DNA of 7,188 nt from Aquiluna sp. (GTDB lineage Bacteria > Actinomycetota > Actinomycetes > Actinomycetales > Microbacteriaceae), in the NCBI GenBank assembly GCA_018402615.1, contig JAGYIH010000040.1:1-7188 (forward strand), written 5' to 3'. Of this stretch, positions 1 to 5,912 are shown one piece after another. Position numbers and translations under genes: made by a program. Each line of letters opens with the position of its first letter. Within the stretch, counting starts at the first letter, position 1. The notes beneath the pieces were generated by a model. It saw nothing but the letters and a program-made list of their open reading frames with translations, made no database searches and had not been told where the DNA came from.

Positions 1-99
1 CAGGCCAAGAAGGAAGCTTTTGAGGCAGTTGGCGTGAAGGTTGGTAAGACTCCATCAGAGACCGCAAACCTGATGCGCGAAATCATCGCCAAGTTGTAG
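1..99 (+). CDS. sucD: Succinyl-CoA synthetase (ADP-forming) alpha subunit, 3' end only
   Basis: Partial gene entering from the left edge; the last 32 codons and the TAG stop are visible. The alpha subunit carries the CoA-binding domain and the phosphohistidine, and with SucC converts succinyl-CoA to succinate with nucleotide triphosphate formation in the cytoplasmic TCA cycle. What is seen is the family's characteristic C-terminal tail: an AKKEAFEAVGVKVGKTPSET-type stretch followed by a short helix ending MREIIAKL. The catalytic part lies outside the window, so identification rests on this tail and on the context. The next gene begins 6 nt after the stop in the same frame, suggesting read-on transcription into the perM-purN-purH run. 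In M. tuberculosis, as I recall, sucCD also lies shortly upstream of perM-purN-purH, which supports the call. Confidence 0.88.
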   Translation, partial: QAKKEAFEAVGVKVGKTPSETANLMREIIAKL

Positions 100-105
100 T
101 TCAAG

Positions 106-1353
106 GTGAACCGGGGGCTTAGCTTCGCCATAGCAGCGCTTCAAGCGCTGATAATCGTTGCGACCGCTATCGGAATAATTATTGCGCCCCTCACCCTCGC
201 CTGGTTTATTGAGGGTGACGGTTCGGTTGAATGGCTAGTGACCCTGAGAGTTGCGGTCTACACGTTCTTGCTGGCACTTGGCGTGAGCGTTGAAATATCT
301 GCAGGCGAACTTGCAGGCATCGAGTTTCCCAACTTTGTCATGGCGGCCATGCCACTGGGCATGACGGCACTAATGGCCCTGATGGCCATTCGGATTGGCT
401 ACCGACTCTCCGCAGCCTCTTCGCTCTGGCCAGCCTGGATAGGTGGCGGCATGGCTTTTGGTGGAATCTCCTACGGCGCATCGCTGCTTGCCGCTCATGA
501 GAGTGTGATTGTTGATGAGTTTCAGCCGCTCTGGGTTCCGGCCCTGTTCTTTGCCGGGTTGCTGTTTATCTCCTCCACGACAAGTTCGCGTTTCGAGCTT
601 TTCCCCGGAGCCAACGGTCCCGAGGCCAAAGAGCGAATCGCGGTTCGGGCCCTTGCCAAAAAGATTTATGAGTCTTTGCACTGGTCGCTGCGCTCGGCAC
701 TGAGCCCGGCGGTCAGGGTTGGCTTGGGGGTTGTTGCAACGTTAGTTTTCACGAGCTCGCTGGTAATCATGCTGGCGCTTGGTTTTGGCTGGATTGAGGT
801 CATTCGACTTTATGAGGAGCTCGGGCTCAGCGTCTTGGGGGGTGTTGTTGTCACACTCGGGCAGTTGGCAATTCTGCCGAACCTGATCATCTTTGCAACT
901 GCTTGGATAGCAGGCATTGGCTTTGCAATTGGAACCGGATCCCTGGTTTCACCGCTTGCCACCCAGCTTGGTCCGATTCCGGCGCTTCCGGTCTTTGCGG
1001 CCATTCCAACCGGTGGCTTTGACCGCGGCATCCTGTTTGCCCTGGTGCCAATCGGGGCGGCGTTTGTGGGGACAATTCTGGTGCGCAGACATACGGATCA
1101 AATGCGTTGGGAGTATGGCACTCGCTACTCGGCCGCATTTTCCCTGGCACTGCTTGCAGCGCTAACCGCTGCGCTCACGAGCTTTTTGTTAGCGGTATTG
1201 GCCTCAGGAAGCTTTGGGCCCGGGAGATTCCAGGAAGTCGGTATCAATCCCGCTTTATTCGCGGCTGTGATATTCCTTCAGGTATTGATACCGAGCTTTA
1301 TTGCCGGGTTGGTTGTGGCCAAGCCTTACGCAGATGAAAACCAGCGGCGGTAG
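106..1353 (+). CDS. DUF6350 / PerM-like polytopic membrane protein
   Basis: A 415-residue, very hydrophobic integral membrane protein with about nine or ten likely membrane segments (roughly residues 9-34, 44-60, 74-96, 108-130, 142-159, 204-228, 241-275, 305-326, 340-366, 382-404). A longer hydrophilic stretch (about 160-200) lies in the middle, and there is a short charged tail. Residues 258-301 hold the most family-like block: PNL, then GFAIGTGSLVSP, then LGPIPALPVFAAIP. I recognise this from actinobacterial DUF6350 proteins. The M. tuberculosis member, PerM (Rv0955), has been linked to cell division and to survival under low magnesium and acid, and it too sits just before purN-purH. The GTG start at 106 is the first possible one after the in-frame sucD stop at 97-99. 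Its ribosome-binding site is weak, so translational coupling to sucD is likely. No enzymatic motif is visible. Family assignment is fairly sure; a PerM-like role is inference from family and position. Confidence 0.85.
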   Translation: MNRGLSFAIAALQALIIVATAIGIIIAPLTLAWFIEGDGSVEWLVTLRVAVYTFLLALGVSVEISAGELAGIEFPNFVMAAMPLGMTALMALMAIRIGYRLSAASSLWPAWIGGGMAFGGISYGASLLAAHESVIVDEFQPLWVPALFFAGLLFISSTTSSRFELFPGANGPEAKERIAVRALAKKIYESLHWSLRSALSPAVRVGLGVVATLVFTSSLVIMLALGFGWIEVIRLYEELGLSVLGGVVVTLGQLAILPNLIIFATAWIAGIGFAIGTGSLVSPLATQLGPIPALPVFAAIPTGGFDRGILFALVPIGAAFVGTILVRRHTDQMRWEYGTRYSAAFSLALLAALTAALTSFLLAVLASGSFGPGRFQEVGINPALFAAVIFLQVLIPSFIAGLVVAKPYADENQRR

Positions 1354-1362
1354 GGTTTTAGC

Positions 1363-1953
1363 ATGCTCTCGGTTGTGGTCTTAATTTCTGGCTCTGGATC
1401 CAACCTCCGGGCTCTTCTCGAGGCCTGTGACAACCCGCTGTATCCAGCCAAAATACTTGCGGTCGGCTCTGACTGCGCTGCCGAAGGTCTGGAGCACGCG
1501 GAGCAGTTTGGGGTGCCAAGCTTTGTTGTTGAGCCGGCCATGTTTGCATCCAAAGAGGCGTGGGCAAATCGAGTGATGGATCACATCGAGTTTGTGAATC
1601 CAGATCTGGTCGTGCTTGCCGGCTTCATGAAGATTCTTCCCGAGGGGTTTGTGGCAAGGCTCAGTCCGAATTTGATAAATCTGCACCCCTCGCTGCTGCC
1701 AGAATTTCCCGGAGCTCACGCCGTCAGAGATGCCCTGGCAGCGGGCGCCAAAAAGACCGGTTCCACGATCCATATCGTGGACCAGGGCGTAGACACCGGA
1801 CCGGTAGTTTCCAGCCGCGAGCTTGAAATAATGTCCGGAGAGGATGAGCGGGAACTGCACGAGCGCATAAAGAAAATCGAGCGCAGTCACCTGGTCGCAG
1901 TTGTCAGGGATATCGCCGAGCAGAAAATCAAACTGGAGGAAATAGCACGTTGA
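1363..1953 (+). CDS. purN: Phosphoribosylglycinamide formyltransferase (GART, PurN)
   Basis: Cytoplasmic enzyme of de novo purine synthesis; it transfers a formyl group from 10-formyl-tetrahydrofolate to glycinamide ribonucleotide (GAR to FGAR). The 196-residue length is normal for the family. Visible signatures: the N-terminal phosphate-binding loop SGSGSNL (residues 9-15), the central VLAGFMKIL block (84-92), and the active-site segment [12 protein letters not shown] (106-117), which supplies the catalytic Asn106 and His108. The later [14 protein letters not shown] block (135-148) has His137 and Asp144. These correspond to the known E. coli catalytic Asn106, His108 and Asp144. The ATG at 1363 lies 9 nt after the preceding stop, with a modest TAGGG ribosome-binding site about 7 nt upstream. 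It overlaps purH by 4 nt, so the two formyl-transfer enzymes of the pathway are made together. All key residues are present and the gene appears intact. Confidence 0.97.
   Translation: MLSVVVLISGSGSNLRALLEACDNPLYPAKILAVGSDCAAEGLEHAEQFGVPSFVVEPAMFASKEAWANRVMDHIEFVNPDLVVLAGFMKILPEGFVARLSPNLINLHPSLLPEFPGAHAVRDALAAGAKKTGSTIHIVDQGVDTGPVVSSRELEIMSGEDERELHERIKKIERSHLVAVVRDIAEQKIKLEEIAR
1935..1940 (+). promoter_or_regulatory. Ribosome binding site deciding the TTG start of purH
   Basis: The sequence GGAGGA lies 9 nt before the TTG at 1950, inside the 3' end of purN. It is the only strong Shine-Dalgarno match near the start of purH. It supports the unusual TTG codon, since no ATG or GTG in the purH frame precedes the conserved ISVSDKTG block with a comparable site. 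Confidence 0.75.
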
Positions 1954-3485
1954 GTAATCAGGTGAAGATCAGGCGAGCACTGATTTCAGTTTCCGACAAG
2001 ACTGGTCTATTGGAACTGGCTCAGGCCCTGAGCGATGCTGGCGTGAAGTTGGTGTCAACCGGATCAACCGCAAAGCAGATTGCCGCTCACGGCCTTGAGG
2101 TCACTGAAGTGTCCAAGGTGACCGGGTTCCCAGAATCGCTAGATGGCAGGGTCAAGACCCTGCATCCCGCAATCCACGGCGGCATTCTGGCTGATGTTCG
2201 GCTTCAAGATCACCGCGAGCAGCTAATCAACCTGGGCATCGAGGCCTTTGAGTTAGTGGTTGTGAATCTTTACCCATTTGTTGCATCCATCAATGCCGGT
2301 GCCAGGGGAGCAGAGGCAATTGAGCAGATCGACATTGGTGGTCCCGCGATGGTTCGGGCAGCGGCCAAGAACCACGACAACGTGGCGATAGTTGTTAGCC
2401 CAAGTTTTTACCCAAGGCTTATTGAAGAGCTAAGGACCGGTGGTAGCTCACTTGAATTCCGTCGCGAATTAGCGGTTGCCGCCTTTAGCCACACCGCCAA
2501 TTACGACTCAGCAGTCAGCAGCCATCTGGCGGCTGAGTTTGGTGTTGAACAACAGGAACTCGCCTTTGGCTTTAGCAAGCAAGCCGATCTGAGATACGGC
2601 GAGAACTCGCACCAAAAGGCGAGCATCTATTCATCGGGTTTTGAATCTGGCATCGCAACCGCCACGCTTCTGGGCGGCAAGGAGATGTCATACAACAACT
2701 ACGTGGATGCAGACGCTGCACTGCGCGCAGCGCATGACTTTGACACTCCGGCGGTGGCAATCATCAAGCATGCAAATCCGTGTGGCATCGCTACCGATTC
2801 AGATATTGCCAAGGCCTATCAGAAGGCCCACCTCACCGACCCAGTCTCAGCTTTTGGTGGAGTGATTGCAGCAAACAGAACAATCACCAAGGCTTTCGCT
2901 CAAGCCGTGGTGGAAGTCTTCACCGAGGTCATCGTGGCTCCGGGGTTTGATCCAGAGGCCATGGAGATTCTGAAAACCAAAAAGAACCTCAGGCTGCTAC
3001 AGCTCTCTGCCGATTACCAACTCCCAGCCAGGGAGTTTCGTCAGGTTTCAGGTGGTGTTTTGATTCAGGAGCCCGACAGTTTTAGTGAGCTCGATATATC
3101 GAAGTGGGAGTTGGTTTCAGGCAAGGCTGCCAATAGTGAGTTGTTGGCGGATTTGAGGTTTGCCTGGATTGCATGCAGGTCGGTGAAGTCAAATGCCATT
3201 TTGTTGGCGAAAGATCAAGCCGCTGTTGGAATCGGCATGGGTCAGGTGAACCGGCTGGACTCCTGCCGACTGGCAGTTACTCGCGCAGGGGAGCGGGTGG
3301 TTGGTTCGGTTGCGGCCTCGGATGCGTTTTTCCCATTTGCCGATGGGCTGCAGGTTCTAATCGATGCTGGTGTTAGCGCAGTGGTTCAACCCGGTGGCAG
3401 CATGCGAGACGCCGAAGTTATTGAAGCAGCTAAGAATGCCGGCCTAACGATGTATTTCACGTCGGAGCGCCACTTTTACCACTGA
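1950..3485 (+). CDS. purH: Bifunctional AICAR transformylase / IMP cyclohydrolase
   Basis: Catalyses the last two steps to IMP: formylation of AICAR with 10-formyl-THF, then ring closure of FAICAR. At 511 residues it is close to the usual length (about 520-530). The N-terminal MGS-like IMP cyclohydrolase domain (about 1-200) shows ISVSDKTG (12-19), STGST (36-40) and [13 protein letters not shown] (66-78). The C-terminal transformylase domain has LRYGENSHQ (214-222), the catalytic KHANPCG (Lys273-His274), SNAI (414-417), IGMGQVNR (428-435), [10 protein letters not shown] (457-466), QPGGSMRD (480-487) and the ending FTSERHFYH. The family ending is more often FTG.RHF.H, so Ser503 is a small departure. 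Translation starts at TTG, overlapping the purN stop (TTGA, 1950-1953) behind a good ribosome-binding site, so it is probably coupled to purN. A strong hairpin 20 nt after the stop probably ends the operon. Confidence 0.97.
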   Translation: MSNQVKIRRALISVSDKTGLLELAQALSDAGVKLVSTGSTAKQIAAHGLEVTEVSKVTGFPESLDGRVKTLHPAIHGGILADVRLQDHREQLINLGIEAFELVVVNLYPFVASINAGARGAEAIEQIDIGGPAMVRAAAKNHDNVAIVVSPSFYPRLIEELRTGGSSLEFRRELAVAAFSHTANYDSAVSSHLAAEFGVEQQELAFGFSKQADLRYGENSHQKASIYSSGFESGIATATLLGGKEMSYNNYVDADAALRAAHDFDTPAVAIIKHANPCGIATDSDIAKAYQKAHLTDPVSAFGGVIAANRTITKAFAQAVVEVFTEVIVAPGFDPEAMEILKTKKNLRLLQLSADYQLPAREFRQVSGGVLIQEPDSFSELDISKWELVSGKAANSELLADLRFAWIACRSVKSNAILLAKDQAAVGIGMGQVNRLDSCRLAVTRAGERVVGSVAASDAFFPFADGLQVLIDAGVSAVVQPGGSMRDAEVIEAAKNAGLTMYFTSERHFYH

Positions 3486-3504
3486 TTCCCTCAGGGCGTA
3501 AGAG

Positions 3505-3532
3505 AACCCGGTGCCCCTTGGGGCACCGGGTT
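3505..3532. terminator. Shared GC-rich terminator hairpin between purH and the convergent carbonic anhydrase gene
   Basis: A perfect inverted repeat: a 12-bp stem AACCCGGTGCCC / GGGCACCGGGTT around a 4-nt CTTG loop (a 13th C-G pair is possible with a 2-nt loop). It begins 20 nt after the purH stop and ends 5 nt before the carbonic anhydrase stop on the other strand, so it can serve both convergent transcripts. Neither side has a real T-run: GCTTATTAC follows on +, CTCTTACGCC on -. U-poor terminators of this kind are common in Actinobacteria. Strength in each direction is inferred. Confidence 0.85.
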
Positions 3533-3537
3533 GCTTA

Positions 3538-4026
3538 TTACTTGACTTCGTTTAGCAAGCCTGTTGCGACATCAAAGATGAAGCCACGGACCCGGTCCGT
3601 GTGCGGGATGTAGGGGCTTTGCTTGATGCGGGCAATTGACTGGAGTACATCTACCTCTATGTTGTCAAAAGCCTCAGCTGCCCACTCTGGCTTTACGCCC
3701 AGTTCATCCTGAATGCTTTTCTTGAAGCCGTCGTCGGTGAATGTGAGCATGCCGCAATCGGTGTGGTGGATCAGAATGATCTCCTTGGTACCCAATAGCC
3801 GCTGGCTGATTGCCAGTGAGCGGATCTCGTCGTCAGTCACAACGCCACCGGCGTTGCGAATTACGTGGGACTCACCCTCCTGGATTCCCAGAGCGGCATG
3901 GACGTTCAATCTTGCGTCCATGCATGCCAGCACAGCAATCTGGTTTTTTGGGGGGAGAGGCAGTGGGCCTTGGAAGTTCTCGGAGTATTTCTTGTTGTTC
4001 TCTAGGTACTGGTCAGTGACGGACAT
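3538..4026 (-). CDS. Beta-class carbonic anhydrase (Rv1284/CanA type)
   Basis: Cytoplasmic zinc enzyme interconverting CO2 and bicarbonate. The protein has 162 residues, close to the 163 of M. tuberculosis Rv1284 as I recall it, and the two look alike along their whole length (start M.VTD.YL.NN, then IRNAG, SLAISQRLLGT, HHTDCGMLTFTDD, GFIFDVATG.LNEV). Zinc ligands are Cys35 (in ACMDARL), His88 and Cys91 (in HHTDCG), with the Asp37-Arg39 dyad of beta enzymes. The start at 4026 (MSVTDQ) is chosen because an AAAGGA ribosome-binding site lies 5 nt upstream and the family begins here. A longer reading to 4143 would only translate the intergenic region and overlap the divergent ABC gene. It is transcribed alone, converging on purH and diverging from the ABC genes. 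Bicarbonate supply for carboxylases and purine synthesis is a plausible role, but inferred. Class assignment is secure. Confidence 0.95.
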   Translation of the reverse strand: MSVTDQYLENNKKYSENFQGPLPLPPKNQIAVLACMDARLNVHAALGIQEGESHVIRNAGGVVTDDEIRSLAISQRLLGTKEIILIHHTDCGMLTFTDDGFKKSIQDELGVKPEWAAEAFDNIEVDVLQSIARIKQSPYIPHTDRVRGFIFDVATGLLNEVK

Positions 4027-4031
4027 TGGAT

Positions 4032-4037
4032 TCCTTT
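4032..4037 (-). promoter_or_regulatory. Ribosome binding site for the carbonic anhydrase start at 4026
   Basis: Read on the minus strand this is AAAGGA, 5 nt before the ATG at 4026-4024. It fixes the short start (MSVTDQ) over the longer open frame. It partly overlaps the TTCCAA arm at 4036-4041 of the inverted repeat described for this intergenic region, so RNA folding could mask it. Confidence 0.7.
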
Positions 4038-4069
4038 CCAAACCGAATTGGAACATGGGTTTGGTTCCA
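4036..4069. repeat. Overlapping inverted repeats (operator-like or 5' UTR hairpin)
   Basis: Three dyads overlap here. TTCCAA (4036-4041) pairs with TTGGAA (4048-4053) across 6 nt. CCAAACC (4038-4044) pairs with GGTTTGG (4058-4064) across 13 nt. TGGAAC (4049-4054) pairs with GTTCCA (4064-4069) across 9 nt. The short unit TTCCA or its complement thus occurs three times in 34 nt. The pairings exclude one another in part, so they could be alternative RNA folds in the carbonic anhydrase leader, or a protein-binding operator. Arms of 6-7 bp are short, so chance is possible. Confidence 0.45.
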
Positions 4070-4136
4070 CTACCTTTATGTGTCCGAATGTTACCGATAA
4101 GCTGTAGGGCTGCCCAGATGGCGGCGGAAGTGATAA

Positions 4137-5912
4137 ATGCCAAAGACCGAAACTACAACCCTCAGGGTTCTGATGCGCCTGGTGCCATTCGCCAGGAAGG
4201 CCATACCCAGAATTACGCTGGGCATCGTTGCCGGCATCGCCGCCCACATGTTTGCACTCGCCATTCCTCAGCTCTTGCAGGATTTGGTAAACGATCTGGT
4301 TTCTGGCGGTGTAGATGCGCTGATCCCGGCCGTGTTACTGATTCTGGCGCTCGGTCTGGCAGAGGCTATCTTTGTGCTGCTGCGGCGCTGGTTGGTTTTG
4401 ATGCCAGGAACCTTCGTAGAGGCAGACATGCGAAACGCTCTCTACGCGAAGCTGCAGGATCTCCCGGTCGCCTTCCATGACCGCTGGCCTTCTGGCCAGC
4501 TTTTATCCAGAGCCATTTCTGATCTGCACCTAATTAGGCGCTGGCTGAGCTTTGGTTTGGTTTTGTTTATCGCAAACCTGGTGACCATTGGGTTTGGATT
4601 ATTTTTGCTGTTCACCTTTAACTTTTGGCTCGGACTGATCTTTTTTGTGACCACTGTTCCGATTTGGGTAGTCGGATTTTTGTTTGAGAAAAAGTACAAG
4701 GTGGTGGCAAGACTCTCTCAGGATCAGTCCGGTGACCTTGCTACCCGGGTTGAAGAGGCCGTGCACGGAGTCAGGGTCCTCAAGGCCTTTGGCCGAGGAA
4801 TATTTGCAGCCAAGCAATTCAGCTCGCAAGCCGGAGAACTTCGCAAGACCGAGTTGGTGAAGGCAAGGGCAGTTGCAAACATCTGGCTCTATTTGATCAT
4901 GATCCCAGAGCTAGCTATTGGGCTGAGCATGCTTGCCGGCATTTGGTTGGTTTCAACCGGGGAACTAACGGTGGGTGCGCTGGTTGCATTTTTCGCCACC
5001 ACCATGGTGCTGCGCTGGCCAACCGAATCACTGGGATTCCTTTTGTCCTTCACTTTGGAAGCAAAGACCGCAACCGAGCGCTTCTTTGAGGTGATGGACG
5101 AGATCAACCCCATTACCGACCCGGCTAGCCCAGTTACCGTGGTGAACCCCAAGGGCTTGTTGGAGTTCAAGAATGTGTCGTTCCGGTATCCGGATGCCCC
5201 CACTGATCAAAAGCCGCTGATACAGGACGTCACGCTGCGGGTTGAACCGGGCGAATCGGTGGCCCTGATTGGCATTACGGGCTCGGGAAAAACCACCCTA
5301 ACCGCCCTTTCAACTCGACTGTATGAGGTCAGCGGTGGATCAATCGCGGTTGACGGGGTTGATATTAGGGATCTCAGTCGACTCGAGCTGCGCTCCCACA
5401 TTGCCATGGCCTTTGAGGATGCCACGCTGTTCAGTTCTTCGGTGCGAGACAACATCCTGCTCGGTAGCGATTCCGGCAGCGAAGAAGACTTGAAGCAGGC
5501 AATTGAAATCGCCCAGGCCCAGTTTGTCTACGACCTACCCAATGGCCTTGACACCACAATCGGTGAGGAGGGCTTGTCGCTGTCGGGCGGACAGCGCCAG
5601 CGCTTAGCTCTTGCCAGAGCGGTTGCCGCCAAGCCCAGGATCCTGGTTTTGGATGACCCGCTATCGGCGCTGGACGTGGACACCGAGGCCATGGTTGAAG
5701 ACGCGCTGCGCCACGTTTTGACCACCACCACAGCACTGATTGTTGCTCACCGACCCTCAACCGTGATGCTGGCCGACAAGGTCGCACTCTTGCAAGACGG
5801 TCGGATCACAGCCTTTGGCACCCATCAAGAACTTCTTAAGACCTCAGAGCACTACCGCTGGGTGATCTCCTCACTGAACCAGGAAGAGAAGACCAGGGAG
5901 GTGAACCTGTGA
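4137..5912 (+). CDS. ABC exporter half-transporter (permease-ATPase fusion), subunit with degenerate ATP site
   Basis: A 591-residue membrane protein: an exporter-type membrane domain (about 20-320; clear segments near 24-45, 61-82, 136-160, 163-183, 250-272 and 277-294) followed by an ATP-binding domain (about 340-580). Visible motifs: A-loop Tyr351, Walker A GITGSGKT (379-386), signature LSGGQ (482-486), Walker B ILVLD (502-506), D-loop SALD (510-513) and H-loop His538. Two positions are non-standard: the Q-loop Gln is Glu427 (in [10 protein letters not shown]) and the catalytic Glu after Walker B is Asp507. Such changes mark the degenerate half of heterodimeric exporters, as in TM287/288 or BmrCD. 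The start has a GGAAG ribosome-binding site 6 nt upstream. The stop overlaps the next subunit's start by 4 nt. The substrate cannot be read from sequence; annotation as a multidrug or lipid exporter would be a guess. The pair may correspond to mycobacterial Rv1273c/Rv1272c, which I could not check. Confidence 0.92.
   Translation: MPKTETTTLRVLMRLVPFARKAIPRITLGIVAGIAAHMFALAIPQLLQDLVNDLVSGGVDALIPAVLLILALGLAEAIFVLLRRWLVLMPGTFVEADMRNALYAKLQDLPVAFHDRWPSGQLLSRAISDLHLIRRWLSFGLVLFIANLVTIGFGLFLLFTFNFWLGLIFFVTTVPIWVVGFLFEKKYKVVARLSQDQSGDLATRVEEAVHGVRVLKAFGRGIFAAKQFSSQAGELRKTELVKARAVANIWLYLIMIPELAIGLSMLAGIWLVSTGELTVGALVAFFATTMVLRWPTESLGFLLSFTLEAKTATERFFEVMDEINPITDPASPVTVVNPKGLLEFKNVSFRYPDAPTDQKPLIQDVTLRVEPGESVALIGITGSGKTTLTALSTRLYEVSGGSIAVDGVDIRDLSRLELRSHIAMAFEDATLFSSSVRDNILLGSDSGSEEDLKQAIEIAQAQFVYDLPNGLDTTIGEEGLSLSGGQRQRLALARAVAAKPRILVLDDPLSALDVDTEAMVEDALRHVLTTTTALIVAHRPSTVMLADKVALLQDGRITAFGTHQELLKTSEHYRWVISSLNQEEKTREVNL
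5897..5901 (+). promoter_or_regulatory. Ribosome binding site for the second ABC subunit (GTG start)
   Basis: GGAGG, within a longer AGGGAGGTGA, lies 7 nt before the GTG at 5909, inside the end of the first ABC gene. It is the best Shine-Dalgarno match in the window. It supports the GTGA overlap (5909-5912) as the true junction, and so coupled, balanced translation of the two subunits. Confidence 0.8.

Larger units (their letters stand above)
4027..4136. promoter_or_regulatory. Divergent intergenic region with promoters for both directions
   Basis: This 110-nt gap separates the divergent starts of the carbonic anhydrase gene (4026, -) and the ABC operon (4137, +), so it should hold promoters for both. 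I could not assign -35/-10 pairs with confidence in either direction. GATAAG at 4096-4101 is a possible -10 for the ABC side, but it has no good -35 partner. The half nearest the carbonic anhydrase start carries nested inverted repeats. A GGAAG ribosome-binding site (4126-4130) lies 6 nt before the ABC start. Confidence 0.6.

Noticed and set aside
1160..1194. Inverted repeat CGCTAAC / GTTAGCG near the end of the PerM-like gene, with a T-run between the arms.
   Set aside because: It is inside a coding region, arms are 7 bp across about 21 nt, and the T-run is in the loop instead of after the stem, so it does not fit a terminator.
1381..1890. A 169-codon open frame antisense to purN.
   Set aside because: It lies wholly opposite an intact purN with all catalytic residues, and its translation shows no family features.
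4096..4101. GATAAG as a -10 promoter element for the ABC operon.
   Set aside because: No acceptable -35 element lies 16-18 nt upstream, so it is noted as possible within the intergenic region but not called.
4027..4143. Longer carbonic anhydrase reading starting at 4143 (39 extra residues).
   Set aside because: It would overlap the divergent ABC start and translate the promoter region. The ATG at 4026 has a good ribosome-binding site and matches the family's N-terminus.
3713..4480. A 255-codon open frame on the + strand across the carbonic anhydrase gene and the ABC start.
   Set aside because: It is antisense to a clear carbonic anhydrase, then out of frame with a clear ABC gene. Its translation has no recognisable domain, so it is a shadow frame.
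5431..5787. A 118-codon minus-strand frame opposite the ATP-binding domain of the first ABC gene.
   Set aside because: Low-complexity Arg/Pro/Ala-rich translation typical of an antisense frame in GC-richer coding DNA; no start signal or context supports it.
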